Positions 1 to 7,772 of a stretch of 64,000 nt of DNA are shown here, one piece after another. Below the pieces are notes generated by a model. It had not been told where the DNA came from and made no database searches. It was given only the letters and a program-made list of their open reading frames with translations. Position 1 is the stretch's first letter; each line of letters begins with the position of its first letter. The translations under genes and the position numbers were made by a program. The stretch is from Nocardioides marmoriginsengisoli (GTDB lineage: Bacteria; Actinomycetota; Actinomycetes; Propionibacteriales; Nocardioidaceae), in the NCBI RefSeq assembly GCF_003725695.1, contig NZ_RJSE01000007.1, forward strand, positions 660,552 through 724,551, written 5' to 3'.

Positions 1-552
1 ATGAAGCTGCTCGAGCCGATTCTGCGCGAGCTGGCCGAATCGGGGAATGCGCTCCCGGACTCGCTCGAGCTGCTGCTGACCTACCCGTTCCCGGACGAGG
101 TGCTGAACGCGATCAGGGGTGACTACTTCAACGTGTTCGCGACCGCGAACTACACCTCGCTGCCGGCGAGCTGCACCGGGCTCGGGTGCCCGTGGCCGCA
201 GATGCCGGACACCGGGACCATGCCGCCCTTTGATTGGGAAGCGGAGCTGGATTCGGCGGGACGGATGGCGATGCCCGGCTTGGTCGCTCCCGCTCCGAGC
301 TCGCCTCCGGCAGCGTCCGACCAGCCGTCGCCGTCGGGGTCCGCGTCGCCGTCCGGACCTGCGTCGCCGTCGGGGTCCGCGACGCCAGCCGGTCCCGGGC
401 CGTCGCCGTCGAGCTCGGCCTCGCCGACGGACGGGCCGACCTCGACGCCGTCCGTGACTCCGTCGCCGAGCCTGCTCCCCCCGACCGATTCCGCGGCTCC
501 CGGACTCGGGCAGCGCTCGGTCCAGGTCCCCACCGCACGTAAGGCCCGCTGA
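1..552 (+). CDS. MCE-family protein, C-terminal part (MceE position), cut by window edge
   Basis: This is the 3' end of a gene for an MCE-family subunit of the Mce lipid importer of the actinobacterial cell envelope. Only about 183 codons are visible and the frame is open to base 1, so the Met at base 1 is probably internal; family members are usually 350-450 residues. The visible start, with a phrase like LLLTYPFPDEVLNAIRGDYFN, is typical of the helical C-terminal region of MCE proteins. The last ~90 residues are a low-complexity Pro/Ser/Ala/Gly tail. The stop overlaps the next start (TGATG). It lies directly before the last MCE subunit, which is where mceE sits in the mycobacterial order; the letter is inferred from position. 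Confidence 0.8.
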   Translation: MKLLEPILRELAESGNALPDSLELLLTYPFPDEVLNAIRGDYFNVFATANYTSLPASCTGLGCPWPQMPDTGTMPPFDWEAELDSAGRMAMPGLVAPAPSSPPAASDQPSPSGSASPSGPASPSGSATPAGPGPSPSSSASPTDGPTSTPSVTPSPSLLPPTDSAAPGLGQRSVQVPTARKAR

Positions 553-1727
553 TGCTGACATTCCTGACCAAGACGAAGGTGGCCGTGTTCGTCGCGCTGT
601 CGCTGGCCACGACCGCCTTCCTCTCCGTGCACTACGTCGGCCTGGACCGGTTGCTGGGCGGCGGCTACCGGATCACGGTGGAGATGCCCGAAGCCGGTGG
701 TCTCTTCAAGAACTCCGAGGTGACCTACCGCGGTGTGCCGGTCGGTCGGGTCGAGTCGCTGGAGGCGACGAAGGACGGTGCCCGGGCAGTGGTCCACATC
801 GAGTCGGGCGCCCCGGAGATGCCGGCCGAGGTCACTGCCCGGGTCGTGAACCGGTCGGCGATCGGTGAGCAGTACCTGGACCTGCGCGGCGGTTCGGTCG
901 GCAACGACGAACTGGGTGACGGTGCCCGCGTGACCATGACTGCTGCTGACCTGCCGCCCGCGATCGACAAGCTCCTCCGCAGCAGCAGGGACATGGTGGC
1001 GTCCATGCCGTCGGTGGACCTGAACACGGTCATCGACGAGGGGTACGAGTTCACCCGCGGCAACGGCCAGAACCTCTCCCGGTTGCTTGACACCTCGGCT
1101 CAGTTCGCCGAGACCGCGGACCGGAACTTCCTGATGACCGCCAGCCTGATCGACAACTCCGGGAAGGTGCTCGCCACCCAGGAGTCGACCGCGGCCAGCT
1201 TCCAGAGCTTCTCCCAGGACATGCGCCTGCTGGCGCACGCGTTCGCCGAGCAGGACGCCGACTGGCGCGAGGTGATCCGGCAGGTACCGCCGTCGATGCG
1301 CGCGCTCGACGGGCTCTTCAGCGGCGTCGGGGTTCCGCTGGGCCAGCTCATGACCAACCTGATCTCGACAGCCGAGGTCTTCGGCACCAACGCGGGTGCC
1401 GTCAAGGAGACCCTGATCAGACTCCCCGAGGGCATCTCGATCACCTTCGCGACGATGACCAGCCAAGGCATGCGCTCGGGTGTGCAGCTGAGCTTCTTCA
1501 ACCCGCTGCCCTGCGTTCAGGGGTACGAAGGCACCACGATGCGCCCAGGTCTCGATACCTCGCCGGGCAAGCCGTTCAACACCAAGGCCGGCTGCACCAT
1601 GTCACCATCCTCGGGAGTGAACGTACGCGGCCCGCGCGCCGTCCTCGACAAGAGGCCGGCCGGCTCGCGCACCACGACCGTGGACCAGGCTGACGACCTG
1701 GGAGACCTGCTGGGAGGCAGTGAGTGA
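552..1727 (+). CDS. MCE-family protein, MceF-type (last MCE subunit)
   Basis: A 391-residue MCE subunit, expected to form part of the periplasmic lipid-conducting assembly of a Mce transporter. An N-terminal signal anchor spans residues 8-27 (VAVFVALSLATTAFL). The MlaD/MCE domain follows at about 38-115, with the family pattern around LFKNSEVTYRGVPVGRV and the GEQYLDL strand. A long helical region rich in polar residues fills 130-330. Start ATG overlaps the upstream stop, and its own stop overlaps the next GTG, so translation is coupled. As the last MCE gene before the Mce-associated genes it matches MceF. The substrate cannot be read from sequence; mce systems import sterols, fatty acids or other lipids. 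Confidence 0.85.
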   Translation: MLTFLTKTKVAVFVALSLATTAFLSVHYVGLDRLLGGGYRITVEMPEAGGLFKNSEVTYRGVPVGRVESLEATKDGARAVVHIESGAPEMPAEVTARVVNRSAIGEQYLDLRGGSVGNDELGDGARVTMTAADLPPAIDKLLRSSRDMVASMPSVDLNTVIDEGYEFTRGNGQNLSRLLDTSAQFAETADRNFLMTASLIDNSGKVLATQESTAASFQSFSQDMRLLAHAFAEQDADWREVIRQVPPSMRALDGLFSGVGVPLGQLMTNLISTAEVFGTNAGAVKETLIRLPEGISITFATMTSQGMRSGVQLSFFNPLPCVQGYEGTTMRPGLDTSPGKPFNTKAGCTMSPSSGVNVRGPRAVLDKRPAGSRTTTVDQADDLGDLLGGSE

Positions 1728-2386
1728 CAACGGAGAAGCCCTTCGAGTTCCGCGGACGCAAGGGCAAGGCGGCCTCGGACGTCGAGCTTGTCGAGACGCC
1801 TGTGCCGGCCTCGGACGTCGAGCCTGTCGAGACGCCGCAACCGGCCAGCAAGGGCGTCGAGCCTGTCGAGACGCCGCAACCGGCCAGCAAGGGCGCCGGC
1901 TTTGGGACCTGGCTGTTCCTCGCCGCTGCAGTCGTCGCGGTCGTGATCGCCTTCACCTCCTGGCGAAGCGCGGACGGTGACCCCGACCGCGCCCGTGGCG
2001 CGGCTCGCGATCTCGCCATGATCCAGGGGATCAAGGCGGTCGAGACCATGAACACGATGGACCACCGCGATGTGGAAGCCGGGGTCAAGGCCTGGCAGGG
2101 CGTCTCCACCGGCGTTCTGCACGACCAGCTGATCGCGATCGACGCCGACCAGAAGAAGCTGCTCGCCGACCAGGGGAAGATCGCCACCGGGCGGGTGGTC
2201 CAGGCAGCGCTGACCGACCTCAAGGGCAGTACGGCGCGGATGATCGTGGCGGTCGAGGTCACCGTCCGAGACAGCGAGACCGATGCCGAGCCCGCGGTGA
2301 AGCGAAACCGCTACGCGGCGGACCTGGTCCTGGTGAAGGGCACCTGGAAGCTCGAAGACCTTCAGCAAGTGGCGGTGAAGCTGTGA
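1724..2386 (+). CDS. Mce-associated membrane protein with repeat-derived cytoplasmic tail
   Basis: A 220-residue protein with one membrane segment at about 61-79 (LFLAAAVVAVVIAF) and an extracytoplasmic domain of ~140 residues. This is the usual layout of Mce-associated (Mas) proteins, which stabilise Mce complexes. The N-terminal tail (residues 18-57) is unusual: it is built of three copies of a D/G-V-E-L/P-V-E-T-P unit, and the last two 13-residue units are exact 39-bp DNA duplicates. The tail is acidic, Pro-rich and probably disordered. GTG start at 1724 overlaps the mceF stop (GTGA), and the stop overlaps the next GTG. No enzymatic motif is visible. Confidence 0.75.
   Translation: MTTEKPFEFRGRKGKAASDVELVETPVPASDVEPVETPQPASKGVEPVETPQPASKGAGFGTWLFLAAAVVAVVIAFTSWRSADGDPDRARGAARDLAMIQGIKAVETMNTMDHRDVEAGVKAWQGVSTGVLHDQLIAIDADQKKLLADQGKIATGRVVQAALTDLKGSTARMIVAVEVTVRDSETDAEPAVKRNRYAADLVLVKGTWKLEDLQQVAVKL
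1781..1894 (+). repeat. Three repeat units inside the Mce-associated gene, two as a perfect 39-bp tandem
   Basis: Copies of GTCGAGCYTGTCGAGACGCC occur at 1781-1800, 1817-1836 and 1856-1875. The block 1817-1855 is repeated exactly at 1856-1894. Each unit is partly palindromic (TCGAG / CGAGA arms). Spacings of 36 and 39 bp keep the reading frame. The unit resembles the dispersed GTCTCGAC-type palindromic repeats I recall from Nocardioides-like genomes; that resemblance is from memory and not searched. Confidence 0.85.
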
Positions 2387-2916
2387 GGGCGCGGATCGGG
2401 TTGCTGGTGCGCAAGGTAGGCACCCGGCAGGGGATCGTCGTACTGGTGGCGGTGGCGCTGCTGGTGACCGCCGGCGTCTTCGCCTTGCAGGCCAAGCGCC
2501 TGAACGACGACCCGGTGCTGGCCAACCGGGCGCTCCTCGACCAGCGGGACGCCGACGAGCTGGTGGCAGGTGTGTCCCGAAGCCTGACGTCCGTGCTGAG
2601 CTACGACTGGCAGGATCCTGACGCAACCCGAGCGGTTGCCGAGCAGGTCCTGCAGGGTCAGGCTCGCAAGGAGTACGACACCCTGTTCGCGAGTCTCCAG
2701 CAACGGGCGCCCGGCCAGAAGCTGACGCTCTCCGCGCAAGTCCAGGTCGTCGGTGTCCAGGAGCTGACCGAATCCCGGGCCAAGCTGCTGGTCTTCCTCG
2801 ACCAGAAGAGCACCCGTGAGAACGACAAGCAGGCTTCCGTGTCCGCAGCCCAGCTGAGCATCACCGCCGAGCGCAAGGGCGGCAACTGGGCGATCATCGG
2901 TCTCAAACCTCTCTGA
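2383..2916 (+). CDS. Second Mce-associated membrane protein
   Basis: A 177-residue protein with a short basic N-terminus (MRARIGLLVRKVG), one membrane helix at about 17-35 (GIVVLVAVALLVTAGVFAL) and an extracytoplasmic alpha+beta domain to the end. Size, topology and place directly after the MCE genes match the small Mce-associated proteins that co-occur in pairs in actinobacterial mce operons. GTG start 2383 overlaps the preceding stop as GTGA. It is probably a paralogue of the preceding protein with the same architecture minus the repeat tail. No catalytic residues are evident. Confidence 0.7.
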   Translation: MRARIGLLVRKVGTRQGIVVLVAVALLVTAGVFALQAKRLNDDPVLANRALLDQRDADELVAGVSRSLTSVLSYDWQDPDATRAVAEQVLQGQARKEYDTLFASLQQRAPGQKLTLSAQVQVVGVQELTESRAKLLVFLDQKSTRENDKQASVSAAQLSITAERKGGNWAIIGLKPL

Positions 2917-2926
2917 CCTCGAGCCT

Positions 2927-3595
2927 GTGAAGCCGTCGACGATGAGCAGGTCGCGCGTCGCGGACGGCGCGTTCTTCGTCGTCCCTGCCGAGTTCCGTCG
3001 CCGCGGGAACGACCTCCGACGCGCCGAGGTCCGGCTGGCCCAGCGCGAGCGGATGCTGATCGCGGTCACCGAGCTGGTGGCGCAGCACGGGTACCGCGGG
3101 GTCGGCGTGCGGGACATCGTCGGGCGGGCCAAGGTCTCGTTGGCGACGTTCTACGACTGCTTCACCGACAAGGACGCCTGCTACTTCGCTGCCTACGACC
3201 GCTTCGTCGTCGTGCTGCTCGGCCGCCTGGAACCGGCGCTCGAGCAGGGCACGGAGTGGGAGGAGCGGGTTCGGCAGGTCGTGCGCTCCTACCTCGCTGC
3301 GCTCGATGCCGACCCGGTCGTGGCCAGGGCGTTCGAGGTCGAGATGGATGCCCTCGGCAGGCCCGCGCGCGAGCGCCGCCGCCGCGCGAACCAGGGGATG
3401 GGCAGGCTGGTGAAGGCGATGCGGGAGGAGACCTGGCCGGACCATCCCACCCTGGTCGAGAGTGCGTACGTCGGCGTGGTCTGCGCCGTTCAGCAACTCG
3501 CGTCGGATGCTCTCGACGGCGGCTACGTGGGCTGTCTTGCCGACATGACCGAGGAGATCAGTGGCTGGGTCGTCGCGACTCTCGGTGCCGGCTGA
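2927..3595 (+). CDS. TetR/AcrR-family regulator at the end of the mce operon
   Basis: A 222-residue regulator. The N-terminal helix-turn-helix lies at about 41-90 and contains ERMLIAVTELVAQHGYRGVGVRDIV and ATFYDCFTDKDACYFAAYD, the standard TetR recognition region. The C-terminal ligand domain is helical and ends near residue 220. It starts 10 bp after the Mce-associated gene on the same strand, so it is probably cotranscribed with mce and may autoregulate that operon; this is inference. GTG 2927 is the first start; an ATG five codons later is possible. A poorly conserved 35-residue stretch precedes the HTH. Confidence 0.8.
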   Translation: MKPSTMSRSRVADGAFFVVPAEFRRRGNDLRRAEVRLAQRERMLIAVTELVAQHGYRGVGVRDIVGRAKVSLATFYDCFTDKDACYFAAYDRFVVVLLGRLEPALEQGTEWEERVRQVVRSYLAALDADPVVARAFEVEMDALGRPARERRRRANQGMGRLVKAMREETWPDHPTLVESAYVGVVCAVQQLASDALDGGYVGCLADMTEEISGWVVATLGAG

Positions 3596-3598
3596 GGG

Positions 3599-4375
3599 CT
3601 ACCGACCGGACCAGCGGGCCGGGCGGCGCTCCTGGAAGGCGAGCGCGCCCTCGCGCGCGTCCTCGGAGCTGAAGACCGGCTCCAGGATGGCGCCTTGCAG
3701 CGCGAACGAATCCTCGACCGGCCAGCTCGGCGACTCCAGCGCGACCCGCTTGGAGGCGGCCACGGCGAGCGGGGCGTTGGCGGCGATCAGCCGAGCGAGC
3801 TCGGTCGCCGTACCCAGGGCCTCGCCGTCGGCGGCCAGCTTGTTGACCAGGCCGAACCGCCAGGCCTCCTCGGCCGTCATCGGCTCGCCGGTCAGGAGCA
3901 TCTCCAGGGCGCGCGAGCGCGGCAGCCGCTGGGTGAGCCGGATGGCACCACCGCCGCGAGCGACCAGGCCGCGGGTGACCTCGGGGAGGCCGAAGCGCGC
4001 GGTCTCGGCGGCGACGATCAGGTCGCAGCACAACAGGATTTCCAGACCGCCGCCGAGCGCCCAGCCCTCGGCGGCTCCGATCAGCGGCTTGGTCGGCGGC
4101 TTCTCCACGATCCCGGCGAACCCGCGGGTCGCCGACCGGGCGACCTCGCCGCGGGCGAACGCACCCAGGTCCAGGCCGGCGCAGAAGGTCTCTCCGGCGC
4201 CGGTCAGCACGCCGACCCGGAGGCTGCTGTCGGCGTCGAGCCGGTCGAGCGCGGCGGAGATGCTCTCGGCAACCTCACGGTTCACCGCGTTGCGCTTCTC
4301 CGGTCGGTTGATCGTGATCGTCAGGACGCCGTCCCGAGCGTCGACCCGTACCGCGTCGCCAGTTTCCTGTGTCAT
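3599..4375 (-). CDS. Enoyl-CoA hydratase/isomerase (crotonase), canonical
   Basis: A 258-residue crotonase-fold enzyme that would hydrate trans-2-enoyl-CoA in beta-oxidation. The CoA/oxyanion motifs are present (FCAGLDLG and GWALGGGLE). Both acids used by classic hydratases are retained: Glu in GGGLEILLCCD and Glu in FGLPEVTRG. The C-terminus ARWSGR is typical. GGAGG lies a few bases before ATG 4375, a good Shine-Dalgarno. It is divergent from the acyl-CoA dehydrogenase at 4457, and the 81-bp gap holds two operator-like palindromes. Its 3' end stops 3 bp from the convergent TetR gene at 3595. Substrate chain type is unknown. Confidence 0.85.
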   Translation of the reverse strand: MTQETGDAVRVDARDGVLTITINRPEKRNAVNREVAESISAALDRLDADSSLRVGVLTGAGETFCAGLDLGAFARGEVARSATRGFAGIVEKPPTKPLIGAAEGWALGGGLEILLCCDLIVAAETARFGLPEVTRGLVARGGGAIRLTQRLPRSRALEMLLTGEPMTAEEAWRFGLVNKLAADGEALGTATELARLIAANAPLAVAASKRVALESPSWPVEDSFALQGAILEPVFSSEDAREGALAFQERRPARWSGR

Positions 4376-4405
4376 GGAGCCTCCGGAGATAGACGAGTGA
4401 CGTCG

Positions 4406-4437
4406 AGAACGCTATTCTACATCAAGAACACCGTTCT
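4406..4437. promoter_or_regulatory. Two operator-like palindromes, WGAAC-N3-RTTCT
   Basis: AGAACACCGTTCT (4425-4437) is a perfect 5-3-5 palindrome, and AGAACGCTATTCT (4406-4418) differs by one arm base. Their centres are 19 bp apart in the divergent gap of crotonase 3599-4375 and dehydrogenase 4457. The distal site is followed by CTATAAG (possible -10 TATAAG at 4439-4444). Related sites occur at 7740 and 15390. A TetR- or FadR-like repressor is the likely ligand; which one is unknown. Confidence 0.6.
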
Positions 4438-4456
4438 CTATAAGGAGCAAGCGCCC

Positions 4457-5677
4457 ATGGCTTTGTCAGAGGAAACGACGTCGATCCTGCGAGGGCTCGA
4501 GGGCTTCCTCACTGCGGAGGTGTTCCCGCTCCACGAGGAGTACGCCGAGGTCCTCAACAACCCGCGCGAGCGCTACTCCGCCGACGGACGGCACGTCCCG
4601 CAGGTCGAGGAGCTGCGGCGCCGGGTCCGGACGGCGTCCGCGGAGGCCGGCTACTTCACGATGACGGTGCCGAGCGACCTCGGCGGCGGCGGGCTGGGTG
4701 CGGTGCCGACGTACGCCGCCTGGGAGCTGATCTACCGGCTCAGCGGTCCGCACCGCTGGCTGGCCCACGAGATCCTGGCGCACTGGGCCACCGGTCCCAG
4801 CTTCGTGTTCGGCCTCGTCGGCGACGAGGTGCGTGACCGCGTCCTGCCGCAGCTGATGTCCGGCGAGAAGACGATGTGCTTCATGATGTCCGAGCCCGAT
4901 GCCGGCTCGGACGCCTGGGCGATGCGCACCCGCGCTGTCGCCGACGGGGACGGGTGGCGGATCACCGGCACCAAGCAGTGGACCACCAACGGCCCGTACG
5001 CCGACTTCGGGATGGTCTTCGCGGTCACCGATGCTGAGGCACTGGAGCAGCGCCGCGGCGGGCTGAGCGCCTTCCTCGTCGACACCGACGCCCCCGGCTT
5101 CAAGGTCGACAGCGTGATCGGCCTGTACGGCGAGACCGGCGGCAACCACTCGATCATCTCGCTCGACCAAGTCGCGGTGAGCCGTCGCGAGCTGGTCGGT
5201 GCCGAGGGGGCCGCCGCCGGTATCGGGCTCGGCGGCATCAACCTGGGCCGGATGTACAACAGCGCGAAGTCGGTCGGGCTGTCCCGGTGGGCACTCGACC
5301 AGGCCCTCGACTACGCGGCCGAACGCCGGTCGTTCGGGAAGAAACTGACCGAGCACCAGGGCGTGATGTTCCCGCTGGCCGCGTGCGCGACCGACGTCCA
5401 TGCCGCGCACGTGCTCGGCCTGGACACGGCGGCGCGGATCGACGCCGGCGACCCGGCGATCATGGAGGCCGCGATGTCCAAGATCTTCTCCACGGAGATG
5501 GCGACCCGGACGATCGATCGCGCGATGCAGACCCTGGGCGGCATGGGCATCACCACCGAGGTCGGGATGTCGGAGGCCTGGAACATGGTGCGGACCGTGC
5601 AGATCGCCGACGGTTCCTCGGAGATCCTCCGACGACTGGTCGCGAACCGCCTGGTCGGAGGGGATCGCGATCTCTGA
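4457..5677 (+). CDS. Acyl-CoA dehydrogenase
   Basis: A 406-residue flavin-dependent acyl-CoA dehydrogenase, first step of beta-oxidation. The FAD/substrate motif MSEPDAGSD is near 145, the RRSFGKKLTEHQ motif near 295 and QTLGGMGITTE near 360. At the position where medium-chain enzymes carry the catalytic Glu (YEGT), this protein reads IADGSSEI, so the base is Asp there or is supplied elsewhere. ATG 4457 was chosen because AAGGAG lies 9 bp upstream; the frame is open further upstream but that part is antisense to the crotonase. It is preceded by paired palindromes and followed by an IclR gene. Confidence 0.88.
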   Translation: MALSEETTSILRGLEGFLTAEVFPLHEEYAEVLNNPRERYSADGRHVPQVEELRRRVRTASAEAGYFTMTVPSDLGGGGLGAVPTYAAWELIYRLSGPHRWLAHEILAHWATGPSFVFGLVGDEVRDRVLPQLMSGEKTMCFMMSEPDAGSDAWAMRTRAVADGDGWRITGTKQWTTNGPYADFGMVFAVTDAEALEQRRGGLSAFLVDTDAPGFKVDSVIGLYGETGGNHSIISLDQVAVSRRELVGAEGAAAGIGLGGINLGRMYNSAKSVGLSRWALDQALDYAAERRSFGKKLTEHQGVMFPLAACATDVHAAHVLGLDTAARIDAGDPAIMEAAMSKIFSTEMATRTIDRAMQTLGGMGITTEVGMSEAWNMVRTVQIADGSSEILRRLVANRLVGGDRDL

Positions 5678-5738
5678 TTCCCGAGTAGTGTCGCCCGCGT
5701 CGTGGGTTGGATGACAGTGCACCGAGAGGACAGTGGCC

Positions 5739-6518
5739 ATGGTCGATGACAAGGATCGCGCCCCAGCGGTCACCCGGGCGTTCAGCGTGCTCGGGTTCCT
5801 GGCCAGCAAGGGTCCCTCGGTCCTGGCCGACATCGTCGAGGAGACCGGCATCAACAAGAGCACGGCCTTCTACATCCTGCGCACGCTGACCTCGCTGGAG
5901 GCGGTGGACTACGACGAGCGGATGCGGACCTACCGGCTCGGGCCGACGCTGCTCGAGCTCGGCGCCGCCGCGAGCGGCCAGTACGGCGAACTCGCCCTCG
6001 CCCGCCGCTATCTCGGCGAGCTGATCGAGAAGGTCCAGGCCACGATCGTCATCTACCGCCGGGTCGGCCTCGAGGAGATCTCGCTGCTGGACAAGATGGA
6101 GCGCCCCAACCGGGTCCGGATCACCTTGCAGCCCGGCGAGCGGATCCCGATCCAGGGCGGATCCTTCGGGCGGGCGTTCCTCGCCTACGAGAGCCCCGAG
6201 TCGCTGGAGCAGGTGCTCCGGCACGGACTGCAGGCGTTCACCCCGAAGAGCGTCACCGACGTCCAGGCCTTCCGCGACGAGCTGGGCCGGGTGCGCGAGC
6301 GGGGCTGGGCCGTCGACCACGAGGGCTACGCGCTCGGCATCTCGACCGTCGCGGCGCCGGTCTTCGACTCCGAGGGACGGGTGTCCCTGGTCGTCGCGGC
6401 CGTCGGGTTCTCCAACCTGATCGACGACGCCACGGCCGCCGAGTACGGCGCCGACCTCCGCCAGGTGTGCGACCGGATCGGCGCGGTCAGCGCCCAGTCG
6501 CGGCAGTTGAGCGGATAG
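5739..6518 (+). CDS. IclR-family transcriptional regulator
   Basis: A 259-residue IclR-type regulator. The N-terminal winged HTH (residues ~5-65) contains VLADIVEETGINKSTAFYILRTLTSL. The effector domain (~75-255) has the typical RRYLGELIEKVQATIVIYRRVG and ERIPIQGGSFGRAFLAY segments. GAGAGGA (5724-5730) is 8 bp from ATG 5739; a GTG two codons earlier is too close to it. It sits between a dehydrogenase and the racemase gene on the same strand, so it may control the racemase gene at 6526, only 7 bp downstream. IclR proteins usually bind small carboxylic acids; the effector is unknown. Confidence 0.85.
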   Translation: MVDDKDRAPAVTRAFSVLGFLASKGPSVLADIVEETGINKSTAFYILRTLTSLEAVDYDERMRTYRLGPTLLELGAAASGQYGELALARRYLGELIEKVQATIVIYRRVGLEEISLLDKMERPNRVRITLQPGERIPIQGGSFGRAFLAYESPESLEQVLRHGLQAFTPKSVTDVQAFRDELGRVRERGWAVDHEGYALGISTVAAPVFDSEGRVSLVVAAVGFSNLIDDATAAEYGADLRQVCDRIGAVSAQSRQLSG

Positions 6519-6525
6519 CCCGCCG

Positions 6526-7710
6526 ATGACCGTGGTCGAGGAGAGCCGGACCGATCACCCGGACCAGGCGCTGAGCGGCGTACGGGTGGTGTTCCCCGCG
6601 GCCCTGGGGCCGGTGCCGTTCGCGGCCATGCTGCTCGCGGACCTGGGCGCGGAGGTGATCCGGATCGACCGGGCCGGCGCGGCCGGCGTGATCGGCACCT
6701 CCCTCGGCGACGATCCGCGCACCCGCGGCCAGCTCTCCGTCGGTCTGGACTTGAAGAGCCCCGACGGCGCAGCGGCGGCCGCACGGCTGATCGCGTCGGC
6801 CGATGTGCTGATGGAAGGGATGCGCCCCGGTGCGATGGAGCGCCTCGGCCTCGGGCCCGACGAGATGCGTGCCCGCAACCCCGGCCTCGTCTACGCGCGG
6901 ATGACGGGCTGGGGCCAGCAGGGGCCGCTCGCCTCCCAGGTCGGCCACGACATCAACTACATCGCTCGTGCCGGGGCGCTCTACCCGTTGGGTGACGCCG
7001 ACCGGCCGCCGACGGTGCCGCTCAACCTGGTGGCCGACTTCGGCGGCGGCGGGAGCTACCTCGCGCTCGGCGTGCTGGCGGCCCTGATGCAGCGCGGTCG
7101 CACCGGCACCGGACAGGTGATCGACTGCGCGATGGTCGACGGATCGGCCTCGCTGACCACGATGCTGCACGCGATGATGGCGTCCGGGTCCTGGGGATCC
7201 GAGCGCGGCACCAACCTCTTCGACGGCGCCGCGCCGTTCTACCGCACCTACCGCACCCGGGACGACCGGTACGTCGCCGTCGGTGCGATCGAGCCCGCCT
7301 TCCACCGCGCGCTGCTGCACGGTCTCGGGATCGACCCCGAGGAGTGGCCGCAGCACGATCGCGCCCGCTGGCCCGAGCAGCGGGAGGCCCTGGCGGCGAT
7401 CTTCGCGGCCCGCACCCGGGCGGAGTGGGTGGCGACCTTCGCGGGGACCGATGCCTGCGTCAGCGGGGTGGCCACGCCCGAGGAAGCAGCGGCCGATCCG
7501 GAGCTCGCGGCCCGGGAGGTCTTCGTCGAGTGGGACGGCATCCGGCAACCGGCGCCGGCGCCGCGGTTGTCGGCGAGCCCGGCCGTCGCCAAGCCGCGCC
7601 GCGGACCCGCGGCGGACACTGGTGCGGTGCTCGCGGGACTGGGCTACCGGACCGAGGAGATCGAACGGCTGGTGGCCGCCGGCGCGGCGTTCTCCGCCGG
7701 GTCGCCTTGA
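6526..7710 (+). CDS. Alpha-methylacyl-CoA racemase-like CoA-transferase III family enzyme
   Basis: A 394-residue family III CoA-transferase fold protein. The stretch ARMTGWGQQGP, GHDINYIA (His141) and NLVADFGGGG (Asp171) matches alpha-methylacyl-CoA racemases; the 30-residue spacing of the His and Asp equals that of His126/Asp156 in the Mycobacterium tuberculosis racemase MCR. Such enzymes interconvert 2R- and 2S-methylacyl-CoA so that branched chains, including sterol side chains, can enter beta-oxidation. ATG 6526 follows the IclR stop by 7 bp. The C-terminal part (after ~330) is rich in Ala/Pro. A formyl- or succinyl-CoA transferase is less likely because the racemase pair is intact. Confidence 0.82.
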   Translation: MTVVEESRTDHPDQALSGVRVVFPAALGPVPFAAMLLADLGAEVIRIDRAGAAGVIGTSLGDDPRTRGQLSVGLDLKSPDGAAAAARLIASADVLMEGMRPGAMERLGLGPDEMRARNPGLVYARMTGWGQQGPLASQVGHDINYIARAGALYPLGDADRPPTVPLNLVADFGGGGSYLALGVLAALMQRGRTGTGQVIDCAMVDGSASLTTMLHAMMASGSWGSERGTNLFDGAAPFYRTYRTRDDRYVAVGAIEPAFHRALLHGLGIDPEEWPQHDRARWPEQREALAAIFAARTRAEWVATFAGTDACVSGVATPEEAAADPELAAREVFVEWDGIRQPAPAPRLSASPAVAKPRRGPAADTGAVLAGLGYRTEEIERLVAAGAAFSAGSP

Positions 7711-7739
7711 CGCCCTGAGTTCCGGCTCGTACTCTCTGG

Positions 7740-7759
7740 TGAACGACATTCTCTATACT
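7740..7759 (+). promoter_or_regulatory. WGAAC-N3-RTTCT site abutting a -10 hexamer
   Basis: TGAACGACATTCT (7740-7752) is a near-palindrome of the type seen at 4425 and 15390. One base later lies TATACT (7754-7759), a strong -10 candidate for the operon starting at 7773. The order site, C, TATA is the same as at 4425-4444, so a bound repressor would block promoter opening. No good -35 hexamer is visible. Confidence 0.55.
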
Positions 7760-7772
7760 GAATCGAGGAGCG

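Noticed and set aside
1-552. A complete 183-residue protein starting at base 1
   Set aside because: MCE proteins are about twice that length and the N-terminal MCE domain is missing, so the window edge cuts the gene.
1781-1894. CRISPR-like array
   Set aside because: Only three short units lie inside a coding sequence, without unique spacers of regular length or cas genes.
3695-4456. Upstream in-frame extension of the dehydrogenase at 4457
   Set aside because: It is antisense to a good crotonase gene, and a Shine-Dalgarno with ATG lies at 4457.
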